A stretch of DNA of 64,000 nt from Flavobacteriaceae bacterium NBU2973 (GCA_026162565.1 JAOEIQ010000011.1:35153-99152); one strand, 5' to 3'. Shown: positions 47,941-57,073, numbered from the stretch's first letter. Notes: generated from the sequence alone by a model not told the origin. Numbers and translations are program-made.

Positions 47941-48567
47941 TTAGTCTTTATTTAACTTATCAAAAACATAACCAGCTTTTTCAGCTCCCCAAACATGGTT
48001 GCCTTGACTGTCAAATCCACGATCCCAAGATAAAATTTGATTTTCAGTAACTTCAACCTCACTGGTGGCATAACTAGCTCCGCGTAAACTACTACTACAA
48101 GTTTTAATACCTGTTTCTCCCTTAAAATTATTTTTGCCTAGACGTTTTAGTAAAACTTCACAGCCTGATTTTAGTGAAATGTTTTCAATTGAAAGTGAAT
48201 CAAAAGACGCAGGTGTTTTCCATTTACCTACCCAAAGCGAATCTACAGGTAAAGTATAAATAGCAGAACTAAACATACTATCATTTAAGCGAGTTACTTT
48301 ATAAATACGCTGTCTGTATGGCTTATCCTGCATGCTATTTAAAGCTTGTTCTACATACAAGAAATTCCCTTTATCTTCCCAAATAGGATACATGTGTAAA
48401 GAAATATTGTAATAAGTTGAATCAGCTATAGATTGTTTTTCAGAATTATAAGAGCCTTGCATTAATGCAAACAACTCATTGAGTTCAGTATCAATTTTTT
48501 CTGTATCAGATTGTTTACAACTAGAAAGCGCGAAGATAATTACAACAACGAGAGTTAAATATTTCAT
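47941..48567 (-). CDS. CpcT/CpeT-family lipoprotein
   Basis: 208 residues. A lipoprotein signal ends at Cys17. The mature part matches the CpcT/CpeT family: LFALMQGSYNSEKQSIADST, then FLYVEQALNSMQDKPYRQRIY and a Cys-containing GCEVLLKRLGKNNFKGETG-like strand. In cyanobacteria these attach bilins to phycobiliproteins; here there is no phycobiliprotein and a membrane anchor, so the role must differ, perhaps binding a hydrophobic ligand. It is 34 bp downstream of the sensor kinase, probably in one transcript. Confidence 0.8.
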   Translation of the reverse strand: MKYLTLVVVIIFALSSCKQSDTEKIDTELNELFALMQGSYNSEKQSIADSTYYNISLHMYPIWEDKGNFLYVEQALNSMQDKPYRQRIYKVTRLNDSMFSSAIYTLPVDSLWVGKWKTPASFDSLSIENISLKSGCEVLLKRLGKNNFKGETGIKTCSSSLRGASYATSEVEVTENQILSWDRGFDSQGNHVWGAEKAGYVFDKLNKD

Positions 48568-48601
48568 GATAAAGAGTTTTAGCTAATATAGCAAAACTCC
48601 A

Positions 48602-50659
48602 TTATGTAGCTTTTGGAAGTTCGATAAAGAATTTGCTGCCGAAGTTTTCTTCACTTTGCACCCAAATTCTTCCATCGTTAAGTTCAACTAGTTCTTTACA
48701 TATAGAAAGTCCTAACCCAGTACCTTTTTCGTTATCAGTACCAAGTGTAGTAAAGTTTTCTTTAGTGAAAATTTTCTTTTGGTTTTCTTCAGAGATTCCA
48801 ACACCAGTATCCTCAACACACAGTAAAACTTTACCATTGCGTTCTCGATTTGTAAGTGTAATGACATCTCCAACTCTAGAAAATTTAATAGCATTAGCAA
48901 TTAAATTTTGAACAACAATTTCTATCATGTTTTTATCTGCGTAAGCCATTTCTGGTTTTGACTCATCAATTAAAACAACACGTTTTTGCTCTAATTTTTG
49001 TTCAACTAAATGTATTTTACTTTTAAATACTTCTTGAACATCAAAAGCTTCAGGATTTGGCTCTAAATTTTGCATTTGTGTTTTAGACCAATTCAATAAG
49101 TCAAATAATAGTTGAGATGCATTATCAGCATTATCACTTAATTCTGGAATAAGTTCTTTAAACTCACTTTTAGAGAGATTACCTTCCTTCATTAAATCCA
49201 AACAACCCTTTATAGAGCTTACAGAATCTTTTAAGTCATGCGAAACAATAGAGAATAGTCGATCTTTAACTTGGTTTGTTTCCTCTAGATGTTTCGATTG
49301 CTCTAGGGCATCTTTATTTTTTACAAGCATCTCTTTATGCTTCACTTCTAATTCTTTTACTCTAGAAGTATTATCTTTTTGTCTGTAATACATAAAAAGT
49401 GCTATGCCTAAAGCAGCAAGCATTGCAGCACCTAATCCATAAGCTATGTATTTAAATTTATTGAGCTTTTTTGTATTTGTTGCAATTAGTTCTGCTTTTT
49501 CTGTTTCAGATATAGAATTTGTTGGAGAGATAGGGTTTAAATCTTCAAGTTCTTCAGAATAATTATTGATAATAGCATTTGAATTAAACTTCTCTTTATC
49601 TAATTCTTGCTTTAAATCATAATACTTATTTTGCCAGAAATAAGCATTTCTATAGTTTCCAAGTGCAGAATCTACTCGCATTCTATACTTGTAATTTTTA
49701 ATACGCTCGTCATCATTATCAACTTCATCGATTAATTCAGAAGCGCGATCTAATTGTAATTTTGAAGTCTTAAATTTTCTATTTTGAAAATTTAAATTAG
49801 CTAAAGCATTATAACTTTTTAAGATACCAAGCTTATTGCTTTGTTGCCTGTTTATTTGCAAACCATTAATTAAATTTTCGGAAGCTTTGTCAAAATCTTT
49901 AAGATGTAAATACTCTTCTCCCAATTTAGGTAAAACATCACCTTTTATTAGATTGTCTGTTTTATCTTTAGACAGATCCAGAGTTTTATTATAAAATTCT
50001 ATAGCCTTTCTATGCTCTCTTTTTTCAGAATAGATGTCAGCAATATTTTTTGTAGACTCAATTATACCGTTTTCATCTAATAATTGAGCTCTAACAGATA
50101 ATGCTTTTTGATTAAACTCTAAAGCCTTATCCAAATTATTGGTATTACTATAAGCTCCTGCAAGATTATTATAAGATTTGCTTAACTCTTGTTTCAAATT
50201 TTTTGCTTCAAATATTTTAATAGCAGATAATGAGTATTGTAAACCTCTATTATAATTACCTCTGTTTATTTCTATTAAACCTATATTGTTGTTGACTTTA
50301 GCAAGACCTAATGAATCAGAGACCTGATTGTAGAGTTTTTTTGCATCTTCATAACTATCTAAAGCATTATAAAAATCATTTTTATCTGTGAAGATAAGAG
50401 CTTTGTAATAATGCACTTCTGCTAAACGTTTGTAATATTTTATCTTGGAAGCTAATTTTTCTACTTCATCGATGTATCTAATCGCTTTAGGATAATCTTG
50501 AGAATTATAAAGTGATTTGATTAGAGCAATAGACGTATCAACTTTGGAAGAATCTTGAGATTGAAAAGCGACAGCAATAGATAAACTATCCTGCTCCTTG
50601 GTTTGTGAAAAACCAAAAAGACAAAAACATAGTAGTAGTACTGTTAAAACTCTTTTCAT
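48602..50659 (-). CDS. Sensor histidine kinase with periplasmic TPR domain
   Basis: 685 residues. Signal peptide to about residue 19; about eight TPR units (about 40-345) with YKALIFTDKNDFYNALDSYE-type repeats; a membrane helix (about 400-422, YIAYGLGAAMLAALGIALFM); a coiled-coil; a HisKA dimerisation domain with phospho-acceptor His474 (FSIVSHDLKDS); and a HATPase with the N box (QNLIANAIKFS), VEDTGVGIS and GTGLGLSI. It probably senses something through the TPR region. No response regulator lies nearby, so its partner is elsewhere. Confidence 0.9.
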   Translation of the reverse strand: MKRVLTVLLLCFCLFGFSQTKEQDSLSIAVAFQSQDSSKVDTSIALIKSLYNSQDYPKAIRYIDEVEKLASKIKYYKRLAEVHYYKALIFTDKNDFYNALDSYEDAKKLYNQVSDSLGLAKVNNNIGLIEINRGNYNRGLQYSLSAIKIFEAKNLKQELSKSYNNLAGAYSNTNNLDKALEFNQKALSVRAQLLDENGIIESTKNIADIYSEKREHRKAIEFYNKTLDLSKDKTDNLIKGDVLPKLGEEYLHLKDFDKASENLINGLQINRQQSNKLGILKSYNALANLNFQNRKFKTSKLQLDRASELIDEVDNDDERIKNYKYRMRVDSALGNYRNAYFWQNKYYDLKQELDKEKFNSNAIINNYSEELEDLNPISPTNSISETEKAELIATNTKKLNKFKYIAYGLGAAMLAALGIALFMYYRQKDNTSRVKELEVKHKEMLVKNKDALEQSKHLEETNQVKDRLFSIVSHDLKDSVSSIKGCLDLMKEGNLSKSEFKELIPELSDNADNASQLLFDLLNWSKTQMQNLEPNPEAFDVQEVFKSKIHLVEQKLEQKRVVLIDESKPEMAYADKNMIEIVVQNLIANAIKFSRVGDVITLTNRERNGKVLLCVEDTGVGISEENQKKIFTKENFTTLGTDNEKGTGLGLSICKELVELNDGRIWVQSEENFGSKFFIELPKAT

Positions 50660-51107
50660 TCAGTTACAAGCTGATTAGTGATTAAGTACATCTATCACCA
50701 AACCTCATAACGAAACACAAAGACCATAAACAGGCATTTTGTCTGAATTTGTAATCAGCAGAATAAAAATGTGTCATCAGTTGTTGGGGACAATGATTAA
50801 TAGCACTAACAAAATTATAAAATAGCGCCTTACTTCCTAATTTATGGGTTTTAGTGCTCAAAAATCAGATAAAAGGGCGTGTTAAATTTTGCTAAAAAAT
50901 CGACGAATAGATAAACGGTAAAAATCATAGAAAAACAACACTTTTATCGATGAAATGCATTATAGATTATTAATTATTCATTGGTTTTTTAATTATCTGT
51001 ATTCCAGTGTTTTAATAAAAAGTTAATCCTTTGGTTATTTTGAAAACTGAAATCAAATAAAAATTGTTTAAAATAGTATCTTTGCAACCTTAAAAAGGTA
51101 TTTAAAT
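50660..51107. other. 448-bp intergenic region between divergent genes
   Basis: This is the only gap over 300 bp. It lies between the start of the kinase gene (minus) and argS (plus). I found no convincing small gene, tRNA or strong hairpin. The only clear signal is a -7-like TATCTTTGC at 51077-51085 near argS, without a TTG at the normal distance. Confidence 0.5.
51077..51085 (+). promoter_or_regulatory. Putative -7 element of argS
   Basis: TATCTTTGC matches the Bacteroidota -7 consensus TAnnTTTG and lies 23 bases before the ATG at 51108, giving a leader of about 17 bases. No TTG -33 element is at the usual 19-20 bp spacing. Confidence 0.5.
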
Positions 51108-52880
51108 ATGAGTCTTCAAGACATCTTATCAAATAATATTATTAAAGCCGTTAAAGAGATTTTTAATGCAGAGTTGCCATCTGTAGAATTTCAAGCAACG
51201 CGCAAAGAATTTGCAGGAGATATTACTGTTGTCGTATTTTCTATGTTACGTGTTGTTAAAGGAAATCCAGTCACTATTGGAGAGGCTATTGGTGATTATT
51301 TAGTAGAACATGTTGATGAGGTTACAGCTTTTAATGTGGTTAAAGGATTTTTAAATATTGAGATAAAAGATTCATTTTATTTAAACTTTTTTAATTCCAT
51401 AAAAGACGAGGAAAACTATGGTTTTGAAGGTGCTTCATCTAAAGCTATTATGGTAGAGTATTCGTCTCCTAATACCAATAAACCTCTTCATCTAGGTCAT
51501 ATACGTAATAATTTATTAGGTTATAGTGTTGCAGAGATTTTAAAAGCAGCTGGTCATCCTGTTTATAAAACTCAAATAATAAACGACAGAGGCATACATA
51601 TCTGTAAAAGCATGTTGGCATGGCAACGCTTTGGTAATGGAGAAACTCCAAAAAGTACTGGCTTAAAAGGCGATAAACTTGTTGGTAACTATTATGTGAA
51701 GTTTGATAAAGAATATAAAGCTGAAATTTCTGATTTAGTTTCTCAAGGAGTTTCTGAAGAAGATGCTAAAAAACAAGCACCAATTTTATTAGCAGCTCAA
51801 CAAATGCTGCAAAAATGGGAAGCTGGAGATGAAAAAGTAGTTGTACTTTGGAAAAAAATGAATGGTTGGGTTTATGAAGGATTTGATGTTACCTACAAAA
51901 ATCTAGGAGTGAACTTTGATACATTGTATTATGAAAGTGATACCTATTTATTAGGAAAAGAGTTTGTTGCTGAAGGTTTAAAGTCTGGCGTGTTTTTTAA
52001 AAAAGAAGATGGTTCTGTTTGGTGTGATTTAACAGATGAAGGGTTAGATGAAAAAATAGTGCTTCGTGCAGATGGAACAGCAGTTTATATGACTCAAGAT
52101 ATTGGAACTGCTATACAACGTGTAAAGGATTATCCAGATATTGAAGGCATGGTCTATACAGTTGGTAACGAACAAGATTACCATTTTAAAGTTCTGTTTT
52201 TAATTCTGAAAAAATTAGGATTTGATTGGGCTAAAAATCTATTTCATTTAAGCTACGGAATGGTAGATTTACCATCTGGTAAAATGAAGAGTAGAGAAGG
52301 AACTGTTGTAGATGCTGATGACTTAATTACAGAAATGGCAAAAACAGCTGGTGAAATCTCTGAAGAACTGGGTAAGTTAGATGATTACAGTGAAACTGAA
52401 AAGCAAGAGCTCTACAAGATTATAGGTTTAGGTGCTTTAAAATATTACATTTTAAAAGTGGATCCTAAAAAACGCATTTTATTTGACCCTAAAGAGTCTA
52501 TAGATTTTCAAGGAAATACTGGACCATTCATTCAATATACGTATGCGAGAATACAATCTATTTTACGTAAAGCAAATTTTGATTATTCACAGCCTATTAT
52601 AAGTATTGAATTAGATGAAAAGGAAAAATCCTTAATTAAACTACTACAGAGTTTCCCTGAAGTTATTCAGCAAGCTGCGCAAAATCATAGTCCGGCATTA
52701 ATTGCAAATTACACCTATGATTTGGTAAAGGAGTTTAATTCGTTTTATCAAAATGTTTCTATTCTAGGAGCAGATAATGCAGATGAAAAAACATTTAGAG
52801 TACAATTGGCTTCAACTGTTGCTAATACTATTAAAAATGGATTTTCTTTGTTAGGTATTCAAGTGCCTGAAAGGATGTAA
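51108..52880 (+). CDS. argS: Arginyl-tRNA synthetase
   Basis: 590 residues, class I synthetase. It has the N-terminal Arg-tRNA D-loop recognition domain (about 1-90), the HIGH motif LHLGH (127-131), the KMSKS-like KMKSR (392-396) and a C-terminal helical DALR anticodon-binding domain. It charges tRNA-Arg in the cytoplasm. Monocistronic; a T-rich inverted repeat lies about 86 bp downstream. Confidence 0.97.
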   Translation: MSLQDILSNNIIKAVKEIFNAELPSVEFQATRKEFAGDITVVVFSMLRVVKGNPVTIGEAIGDYLVEHVDEVTAFNVVKGFLNIEIKDSFYLNFFNSIKDEENYGFEGASSKAIMVEYSSPNTNKPLHLGHIRNNLLGYSVAEILKAAGHPVYKTQIINDRGIHICKSMLAWQRFGNGETPKSTGLKGDKLVGNYYVKFDKEYKAEISDLVSQGVSEEDAKKQAPILLAAQQMLQKWEAGDEKVVVLWKKMNGWVYEGFDVTYKNLGVNFDTLYYESDTYLLGKEFVAEGLKSGVFFKKEDGSVWCDLTDEGLDEKIVLRADGTAVYMTQDIGTAIQRVKDYPDIEGMVYTVGNEQDYHFKVLFLILKKLGFDWAKNLFHLSYGMVDLPSGKMKSREGTVVDADDLITEMAKTAGEISEELGKLDDYSETEKQELYKIIGLGALKYYILKVDPKKRILFDPKESIDFQGNTGPFIQYTYARIQSILRKANFDYSQPIISIELDEKEKSLIKLLQSFPEVIQQAAQNHSPALIANYTYDLVKEFNSFYQNVSILGADNADEKTFRVQLASTVANTIKNGFSLLGIQVPERM

Positions 52881-52966
52881 TAAGTCCATAGAAATTCTCT
52901 TAAAAGAAAATTATTTATTAGATACTATTTAATATTTACGATGATTTTCTAATTAATAATTTGAAA

Positions 52967-53006
52967 GTAACAAAAAATGGCCATCTATGTTGTTACTTTT
53001 TGTTAC
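52967..53006. terminator. Possible bidirectional terminator between argS and a T9SS cargo gene
   Basis: GTAACAAAAA (52967-52976) and TTTTTGTTAC (52997-53006) are perfect inverted repeats with a 20-base loop, placed between convergent genes, with A and T runs inside the arms. An alternative shorter pairing exists, so the strength is uncertain. Confidence 0.5.
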
Positions 53007-53014
53007 GTTATAGA

Positions 53015-54163
53015 CTACTTAACAAATTTGAATATTGTTTGATTTTCAACAAGTAATATATAAACTCCAGTTGCTAAAAATTTTGTATTAATAGTATTGT
53101 TATTTATGTTGATAGATTTAGATAAAAGCTTTTTACCTGATAGGTCATAAATAACAGTTTCAGATGTTTTTTCTTTTAGTCCTGATATATGTAACTTATT
53201 ATCAAAATATTTAATCTCTAAATCATTATTAGAATTAAAAGAATCTAAAGATAGTGTTGTGTCTTCAGCTTGGACTACCAATCCTTGATCTCTCAATGTC
53301 ATATAAGCTGTGTTGCCAATAATCACAACGTCTCTAAAATTCGCAAAAAATGGCATATTGTTATTCATATCTTCGTATGTTGTATTTTCTGCTATGGTAG
53401 TGGCTGTTGTTGTTGGATTAGGATCACTTAAATCATATTTTCGGAGTAGGTTTCCTTCTGTTACATATAGTTCTGTTCCCAAATAAAAAATACCACGATT
53501 AAATAATAGGTTGTCTACCGATACTGAAGGAGTCGGGTTAGCTTGTAATACATCAACACTGTATACAGTATTGTCGTCGCTAGATGATAAATATAATGTG
53601 TCATCAGTATATACCATTCCTCGCGTTACGCTCGTATCCAAAAAGTCAGAAACTAGTGTTTGTATGTTCATACCATTAGATTCAATACTTTTAATATCTG
53701 TAGTAAAAGGTTCGAAATCTGGTGGATTTACTAGTATTTCTTCGGTAAAGTATATTGTATCTCCGTTATTTGTTAAGGAACTAATATAGTTTGAAGCTGT
53801 ATATATATCTACAGGAGGATTAGTAGGATTATTAAGATCTAAAGACGAAATTTTGCCACCTAAAAATGTATCTGTAGCTATAACATAATTTTCTAGAACC
53901 AGATATAGTTCGCTGCCATTTATAGCTAGATTTACCAAAAAGAAATCAGCAGGAGTTGTGTAAATAATCTCTGGTGTTGGATTATTTATTGTTGTATCTA
54001 CCTTATAAAGATTATTAGAGCCTATAACATACAAATCGGTTCCGCTGGTTACTAAATAACTTGGCTCTGATAATCCGGCTGCTAAATCAGAAATTTCTGT
54101 TTGAGACCTAACTTTACATACAATTGTTACAATTAAAAAAATAAATAGTAGTGTTTTTTTCAT
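53015..54163 (-). CDS. T9SS-exported protein with propeller-like repeats
   Basis: 382 residues. A signal peptide ends near Val-Arg-Ser-Gln (residue 21). About 25-300 hold repeated short segments of the type LYVIGSNNLYKVD, LYLSSSDDNTVYSVD and LYVTEGNLLRKYDL, likely blades of a beta-propeller. About 310-382 are a type A T9SS sorting domain (ISGLKEKTSETVIYDLSGKK ... LATGVYILLVEN ... KFVK). The T9SS moves it to the cell surface or outside and removes that domain. Ligand unknown. It lies downstream of lysS but beyond a hairpin. Confidence 0.82.
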   Translation of the reverse strand: MKKTLLFIFLIVTIVCKVRSQTEISDLAAGLSEPSYLVTSGTDLYVIGSNNLYKVDTTINNPTPEIIYTTPADFFLVNLAINGSELYLVLENYVIATDTFLGGKISSLDLNNPTNPPVDIYTASNYISSLTNNGDTIYFTEEILVNPPDFEPFTTDIKSIESNGMNIQTLVSDFLDTSVTRGMVYTDDTLYLSSSDDNTVYSVDVLQANPTPSVSVDNLLFNRGIFYLGTELYVTEGNLLRKYDLSDPNPTTTATTIAENTTYEDMNNNMPFFANFRDVVIIGNTAYMTLRDQGLVVQAEDTTLSLDSFNSNNDLEIKYFDNKLHISGLKEKTSETVIYDLSGKKLLSKSININNNTINTKFLATGVYILLVENQTIFKFVK

Positions 54164-54209
54164 AATTAAAAAGATTTATTAGATAAAACTACTTTTTAAT
54201 GCATTGAGA

Positions 54210-54235
54210 AACAATACCCATTTATGGGTATTGTT
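54210..54235 (-). terminator. Palindromic lysS terminator
   Basis: Arms of 12 bp (54210-54221 with 54224-54235) are perfectly complementary with only two bases between; in RNA it would fold as an 11-bp stem with a four-base loop. Read on the minus strand it lies 39 bases after the lysS stop and is followed by TTTCTC, a weak T run. It could also be an operator for the next minus-strand gene, 47 bases on. Confidence 0.55.
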
Positions 54236-54273
54236 GAATTTCGTTATTCCTTTTAATTATTGGTAATATTGAT

Positions 54274-55974
54274 TTATACAATCTCTACTAACAAACCGTC
54301 ATCAGTTTTATTCACTATTGCTAAATTATTTTTTGTAAGGTGTTTAATGGTTTTGTCCCATTTTTTATTACTCAAACCAGATTGCGTTTTTAAATCGTTG
54401 AGGTCTAATTTTTCAGCTTTAACAAGTAAGTCGTAAACAGCTTGTTGATCTTCGTTTAGCTCTACAGAAGGTGCTTGCTTTTCTGGTTTCATTTGTGGGA
54501 AAAACAATACTTCTTGTATAGATTGATTGTTAGTTAAAAACATAATTAGTCTATCCATACCAATTCCCATTCCAGAAGTTGGAGGCATTCCATATTCCAA
54601 AGCACGTAAAAAATCAAAATCTATAAACTTTGTGGCTTCATCATCTCCTTTTTGAGCTAATTTTAATTGATGCTCAAAACGCTCTCTTTGATCTATAGGA
54701 TCGTTCAACTCACTATATGCATTTGCTATTTCTTTACCACAAACCATTAACTCAAAACGCTCTGTTAGTTCAGGATTATCTCTATGTTCTTTGCATAAAG
54801 GACTCATCTCTTTTGGGTAGTCTGTAATAAATGTAGGTTGTATGTAGTTACCTTCACATTTTTCGCCAAATATCTCGTCTATAAGTTTTCCTTTACCCAT
54901 TGTATCATCAACCTCAATATTCATATCTTTACAGGCTTGACGGATTTCGTCTTCAGTCTTTCCTGTAATATCAAAACCTGTAAAATGTTTGATAGAGTCT
55001 GCCATTGTAACACGGGCATAAGGCGCTTTAAAATCTACTTCATGCTTTCCAAATGTTGCTTTCGTAGTACCATTTACTGCCATTGCACAATGCTCTAATA
55101 ATTGTTCGCAAAAATCCATCATCCAGTTATAATCCTTGTAAGCAACATAGATTTCCATGGCTGTGAATTCAGGATTATGGGTTCTATCCATACCTTCGTT
55201 ACGGAAGTTTTTAGAAAACTCATAAACCCCTTCAAAACCACCAACGATGAGTCGTTTCAAGTATAACTCGTTAGCGATTCGCATATACAATGGTATATCT
55301 AAACTATTATGATGTGTAATAAAAGGTCTTGCTGCAGCTCCGCCTGGAATTGGTTGCAAGATTGGAGTTTCTACTTCAAAATACTCACGATTATTAAAAA
55401 ACTCTCGCATGGCATTAAAAAGCTTTGTTCGTTTAACGAATACATCTTTTACATGAGGATTTACAACCAAATCTGCATAGCGTTGTCTGTAACGTTGTTC
55501 TGGATCTGTAAAAGCGTCATGTACCTTTCCTTCAGCATCTGTTCTTGGTAGTGGTAATGGTTTTAAGGCTTTACTTAAAAGTGTAAAATCTTTTACCATC
55601 ACAGTTTTTTCTCCTACTTTAGTAGTGAATAATTCGCCTTCAATACCAATAAAATCTCCAATATCAAGAAGCTTTTTATAAACATCGTTGTACTTACTTT
55701 TATCCTCTCCAGAACAAATTTCGTCTCTGTTAAAATAGACCTGTATTCTACCTTCAGAATCTTGTAATTCTGCAAAGCTTGCGTTTCCTTGAATACGACG
55801 TGACATTAATCGTCCAGCAATTACCACTTTATCACTTTCTTTAAATTCCTGTTTTATAGATTTTGATGTGTTTTTAACTGGATATAAATCTGCTGGATAA
55901 GGGTTGATTCCCAAATCGCGTAATTTTTGTAATTTCTCTCTACGTACTATTTCTTGTTCTGAAAGTTGCGACAT
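54274..55974 (-). CDS. lysS: Lysyl-tRNA synthetase, class II, with C-terminal extension
   Basis: 566 residues against about 500 for the E. coli enzyme. The N-terminal OB-fold anticodon-binding domain covers about 55-150 (VVIAGRLMSRRIQGNASFAE), followed by class II motifs: motif 2 FRNEGMDRTHNPEFT and motif 3 GMGIGMDRLIMFLT. After about residue 495 comes a 70-residue extra domain (ELNEDQQAVYDLLVKAEKLD to the end) resembling a winged helix. It charges tRNA-Lys. Promoter at 56004-56034. Confidence 0.96.
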   Translation of the reverse strand: MSQLSEQEIVRREKLQKLRDLGINPYPADLYPVKNTSKSIKQEFKESDKVVIAGRLMSRRIQGNASFAELQDSEGRIQVYFNRDEICSGEDKSKYNDVYKKLLDIGDFIGIEGELFTTKVGEKTVMVKDFTLLSKALKPLPLPRTDAEGKVHDAFTDPEQRYRQRYADLVVNPHVKDVFVKRTKLFNAMREFFNNREYFEVETPILQPIPGGAAARPFITHHNSLDIPLYMRIANELYLKRLIVGGFEGVYEFSKNFRNEGMDRTHNPEFTAMEIYVAYKDYNWMMDFCEQLLEHCAMAVNGTTKATFGKHEVDFKAPYARVTMADSIKHFTGFDITGKTEDEIRQACKDMNIEVDDTMGKGKLIDEIFGEKCEGNYIQPTFITDYPKEMSPLCKEHRDNPELTERFELMVCGKEIANAYSELNDPIDQRERFEHQLKLAQKGDDEATKFIDFDFLRALEYGMPPTSGMGIGMDRLIMFLTNNQSIQEVLFFPQMKPEKQAPSVELNEDQQAVYDLLVKAEKLDLNDLKTQSGLSNKKWDKTIKHLTKNNLAIVNKTDDGLLVEIV

Positions 55975-56003
55975 TTTGTGATTAATTGATATTTTTCAAG
56001 CGA

Positions 56004-56034
56004 CAAAGATACTTACAATTGGTAACTATATCAA
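56004..56034 (-). promoter_or_regulatory. Promoter of lysS
   Basis: On the minus strand TTG (56034-56032) and TATCTTTG (56011-56004) are 20 bp apart, matching the phylum consensus. The start of transcription would be about 25 bases before the lysS ATG. Confidence 0.7.
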
Positions 56035-56127
56035 TGTATTGTAACAAATAATGGTAGTTTACGTCCTATTGTTGTATTCATCAATTTGTCACGATAAAAT
56101 CGTCGTGATCAATCAATAAATAAAAGT

Positions 56128-56286
56128 ATGAGCATTTGGCGTGTTTTATTAAGTATTTTTTTTCCACCTTTAGCTGTATTAGATAAAGGTTGCGGTTCTA
56201 TTTTAATCGTATTTATATTATGGATTTGTGGTTGGGTTCCTGGAGTTATAGCAGCTCTAGTAATCTTGAATAATCCTGAACGATAA
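56128..56286 (+). CDS. YqaE/Pmp3-family small membrane protein
   Basis: 52 residues: MSIWRVLLSIFFPPLAVLDK, then GCGSILIVFILWICGWVPGV and a short polar end NNPER. Two membrane helices with the PPLAV and GWxPGxI(H/A)A pattern define the Pmp3/YqaE family, hydrophobic peptides tied to membrane potential and stress tolerance in other organisms. It lies 26 bp before lipB on the same strand; however, a -7 element at 56299-56307 suggests that lipB has its own promoter. Confidence 0.9.
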   Translation: MSIWRVLLSIFFPPLAVLDKGCGSILIVFILWICGWVPGVIAALVILNNPER

Positions 56287-56298
56287 TATAGAAAAGCG

Positions 56299-56307
56299 TA
56301 TCTTTGC
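56299..56307 (+). promoter_or_regulatory. Putative -7 element of lipB
   Basis: TATCTTTGC matches the phylum -7 consensus. It ends 5 bases before the preferred lipB ATG (56313), so the transcript would be leaderless or nearly so. No strong -33 TTG is at the standard distance. Confidence 0.5.
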
Positions 56308-56312
56308 GCTTC

Positions 56313-57044
56313 ATGAATAAGTCAATTTTTTTACAAGATTTAGGGAACAAGGACTATAAGGAAACTTGGGATTATCAGGAGCAATTATTTAAGAATATTC
56401 TAGATATAAAAATTAAGAATAGGCGAGAAGAAGCTAATCTTGAAACACCTAATCATTTTTTATTTGTTGAGCATCCTCACGTATTTACTTTAGGTAAGAG
56501 TGGTGACATAGATAATCTATTAGTAAATGAAAAACAATTAGCAGAAAAGAATGCTATGTTTTATAAAGTTAATAGAGGAGGAGATATTACCTATCATGGC
56601 CCAGGACAAATAGTTGGTTACCCAATTTTAGATCTTGATAATTTTTTTACCGATATACACAAGTATCTTCGGTTTTTAGAAGAAATGATTATTCTAACGC
56701 TTGCTGAATATGGCTTAAAAGCAGAACGAAGTAAAGGTGAAACAGGTGTTTGGTTAGATGTTGGATCACCATTTGCTCGTAAAATTTGTGCCATGGGAGT
56801 TCGCGCTAGTCGTTGGGTTACGATGCATGGTTTTGCTTTAAATGTCAATGCTAATTTGGGTTATTTTGATTTGATGATTCCCTGTGGAATAAAAGGAAAA
56901 GCAGTTACCTCTTTAAATGTTGAATTAGGAGTTGATAGCGTTGATGAGGCTGAAGTAAAAGGCAAACTTTTAAATCATTTTACTACTTTGTTTGAGGCTG
57001 AATTTGTTGCAAAAAACGCCAAAGCTAAAAGCCTTGGCGCATAA
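56313..57044 (+). CDS. lipB: Lipoyl(octanoyl) transferase LipB
   Basis: 243 residues from the ATG at 56313. The frame also has a TTG at 56304, but that lies inside the -7 element, so the ATG is preferred. LipB moves octanoyl from acyl carrier protein to the lipoyl domains of dehydrogenase complexes. Motifs are RGGDITYHGPGQIVGYPILD, the MHGFALNVN segment, and the catalytic Cys191 in IPCGIKGKAVTSL. lipA is not in the window. Confidence 0.95.
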   Translation: MNKSIFLQDLGNKDYKETWDYQEQLFKNILDIKIKNRREEANLETPNHFLFVEHPHVFTLGKSGDIDNLLVNEKQLAEKNAMFYKVNRGGDITYHGPGQIVGYPILDLDNFFTDIHKYLRFLEEMIILTLAEYGLKAERSKGETGVWLDVGSPFARKICAMGVRASRWVTMHGFALNVNANLGYFDLMIPCGIKGKAVTSLNVELGVDSVDEAEVKGKLLNHFTTLFEAEFVAKNAKAKSLGA

Positions 57045-57073
57045 GATCTAGGGTCTTTACGATTTGGTTATCG

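Noticed and set aside
50660..51107. A hidden small gene or RNA in the only long gap.
   Set aside because: Longest frames are under 20 codons in a good context and no stable hairpin or tRNA-like fold is apparent by eye.
56304..56312. TTG start for lipB.
   Set aside because: The TTG is part of the -7 promoter element, so it would not be in the transcript.
57013..57036. Inverted repeat CGCCAA...TTGGCG at the lipB end as a terminator.
   Set aside because: The 6-bp stem lies inside the coding region and no T run follows.
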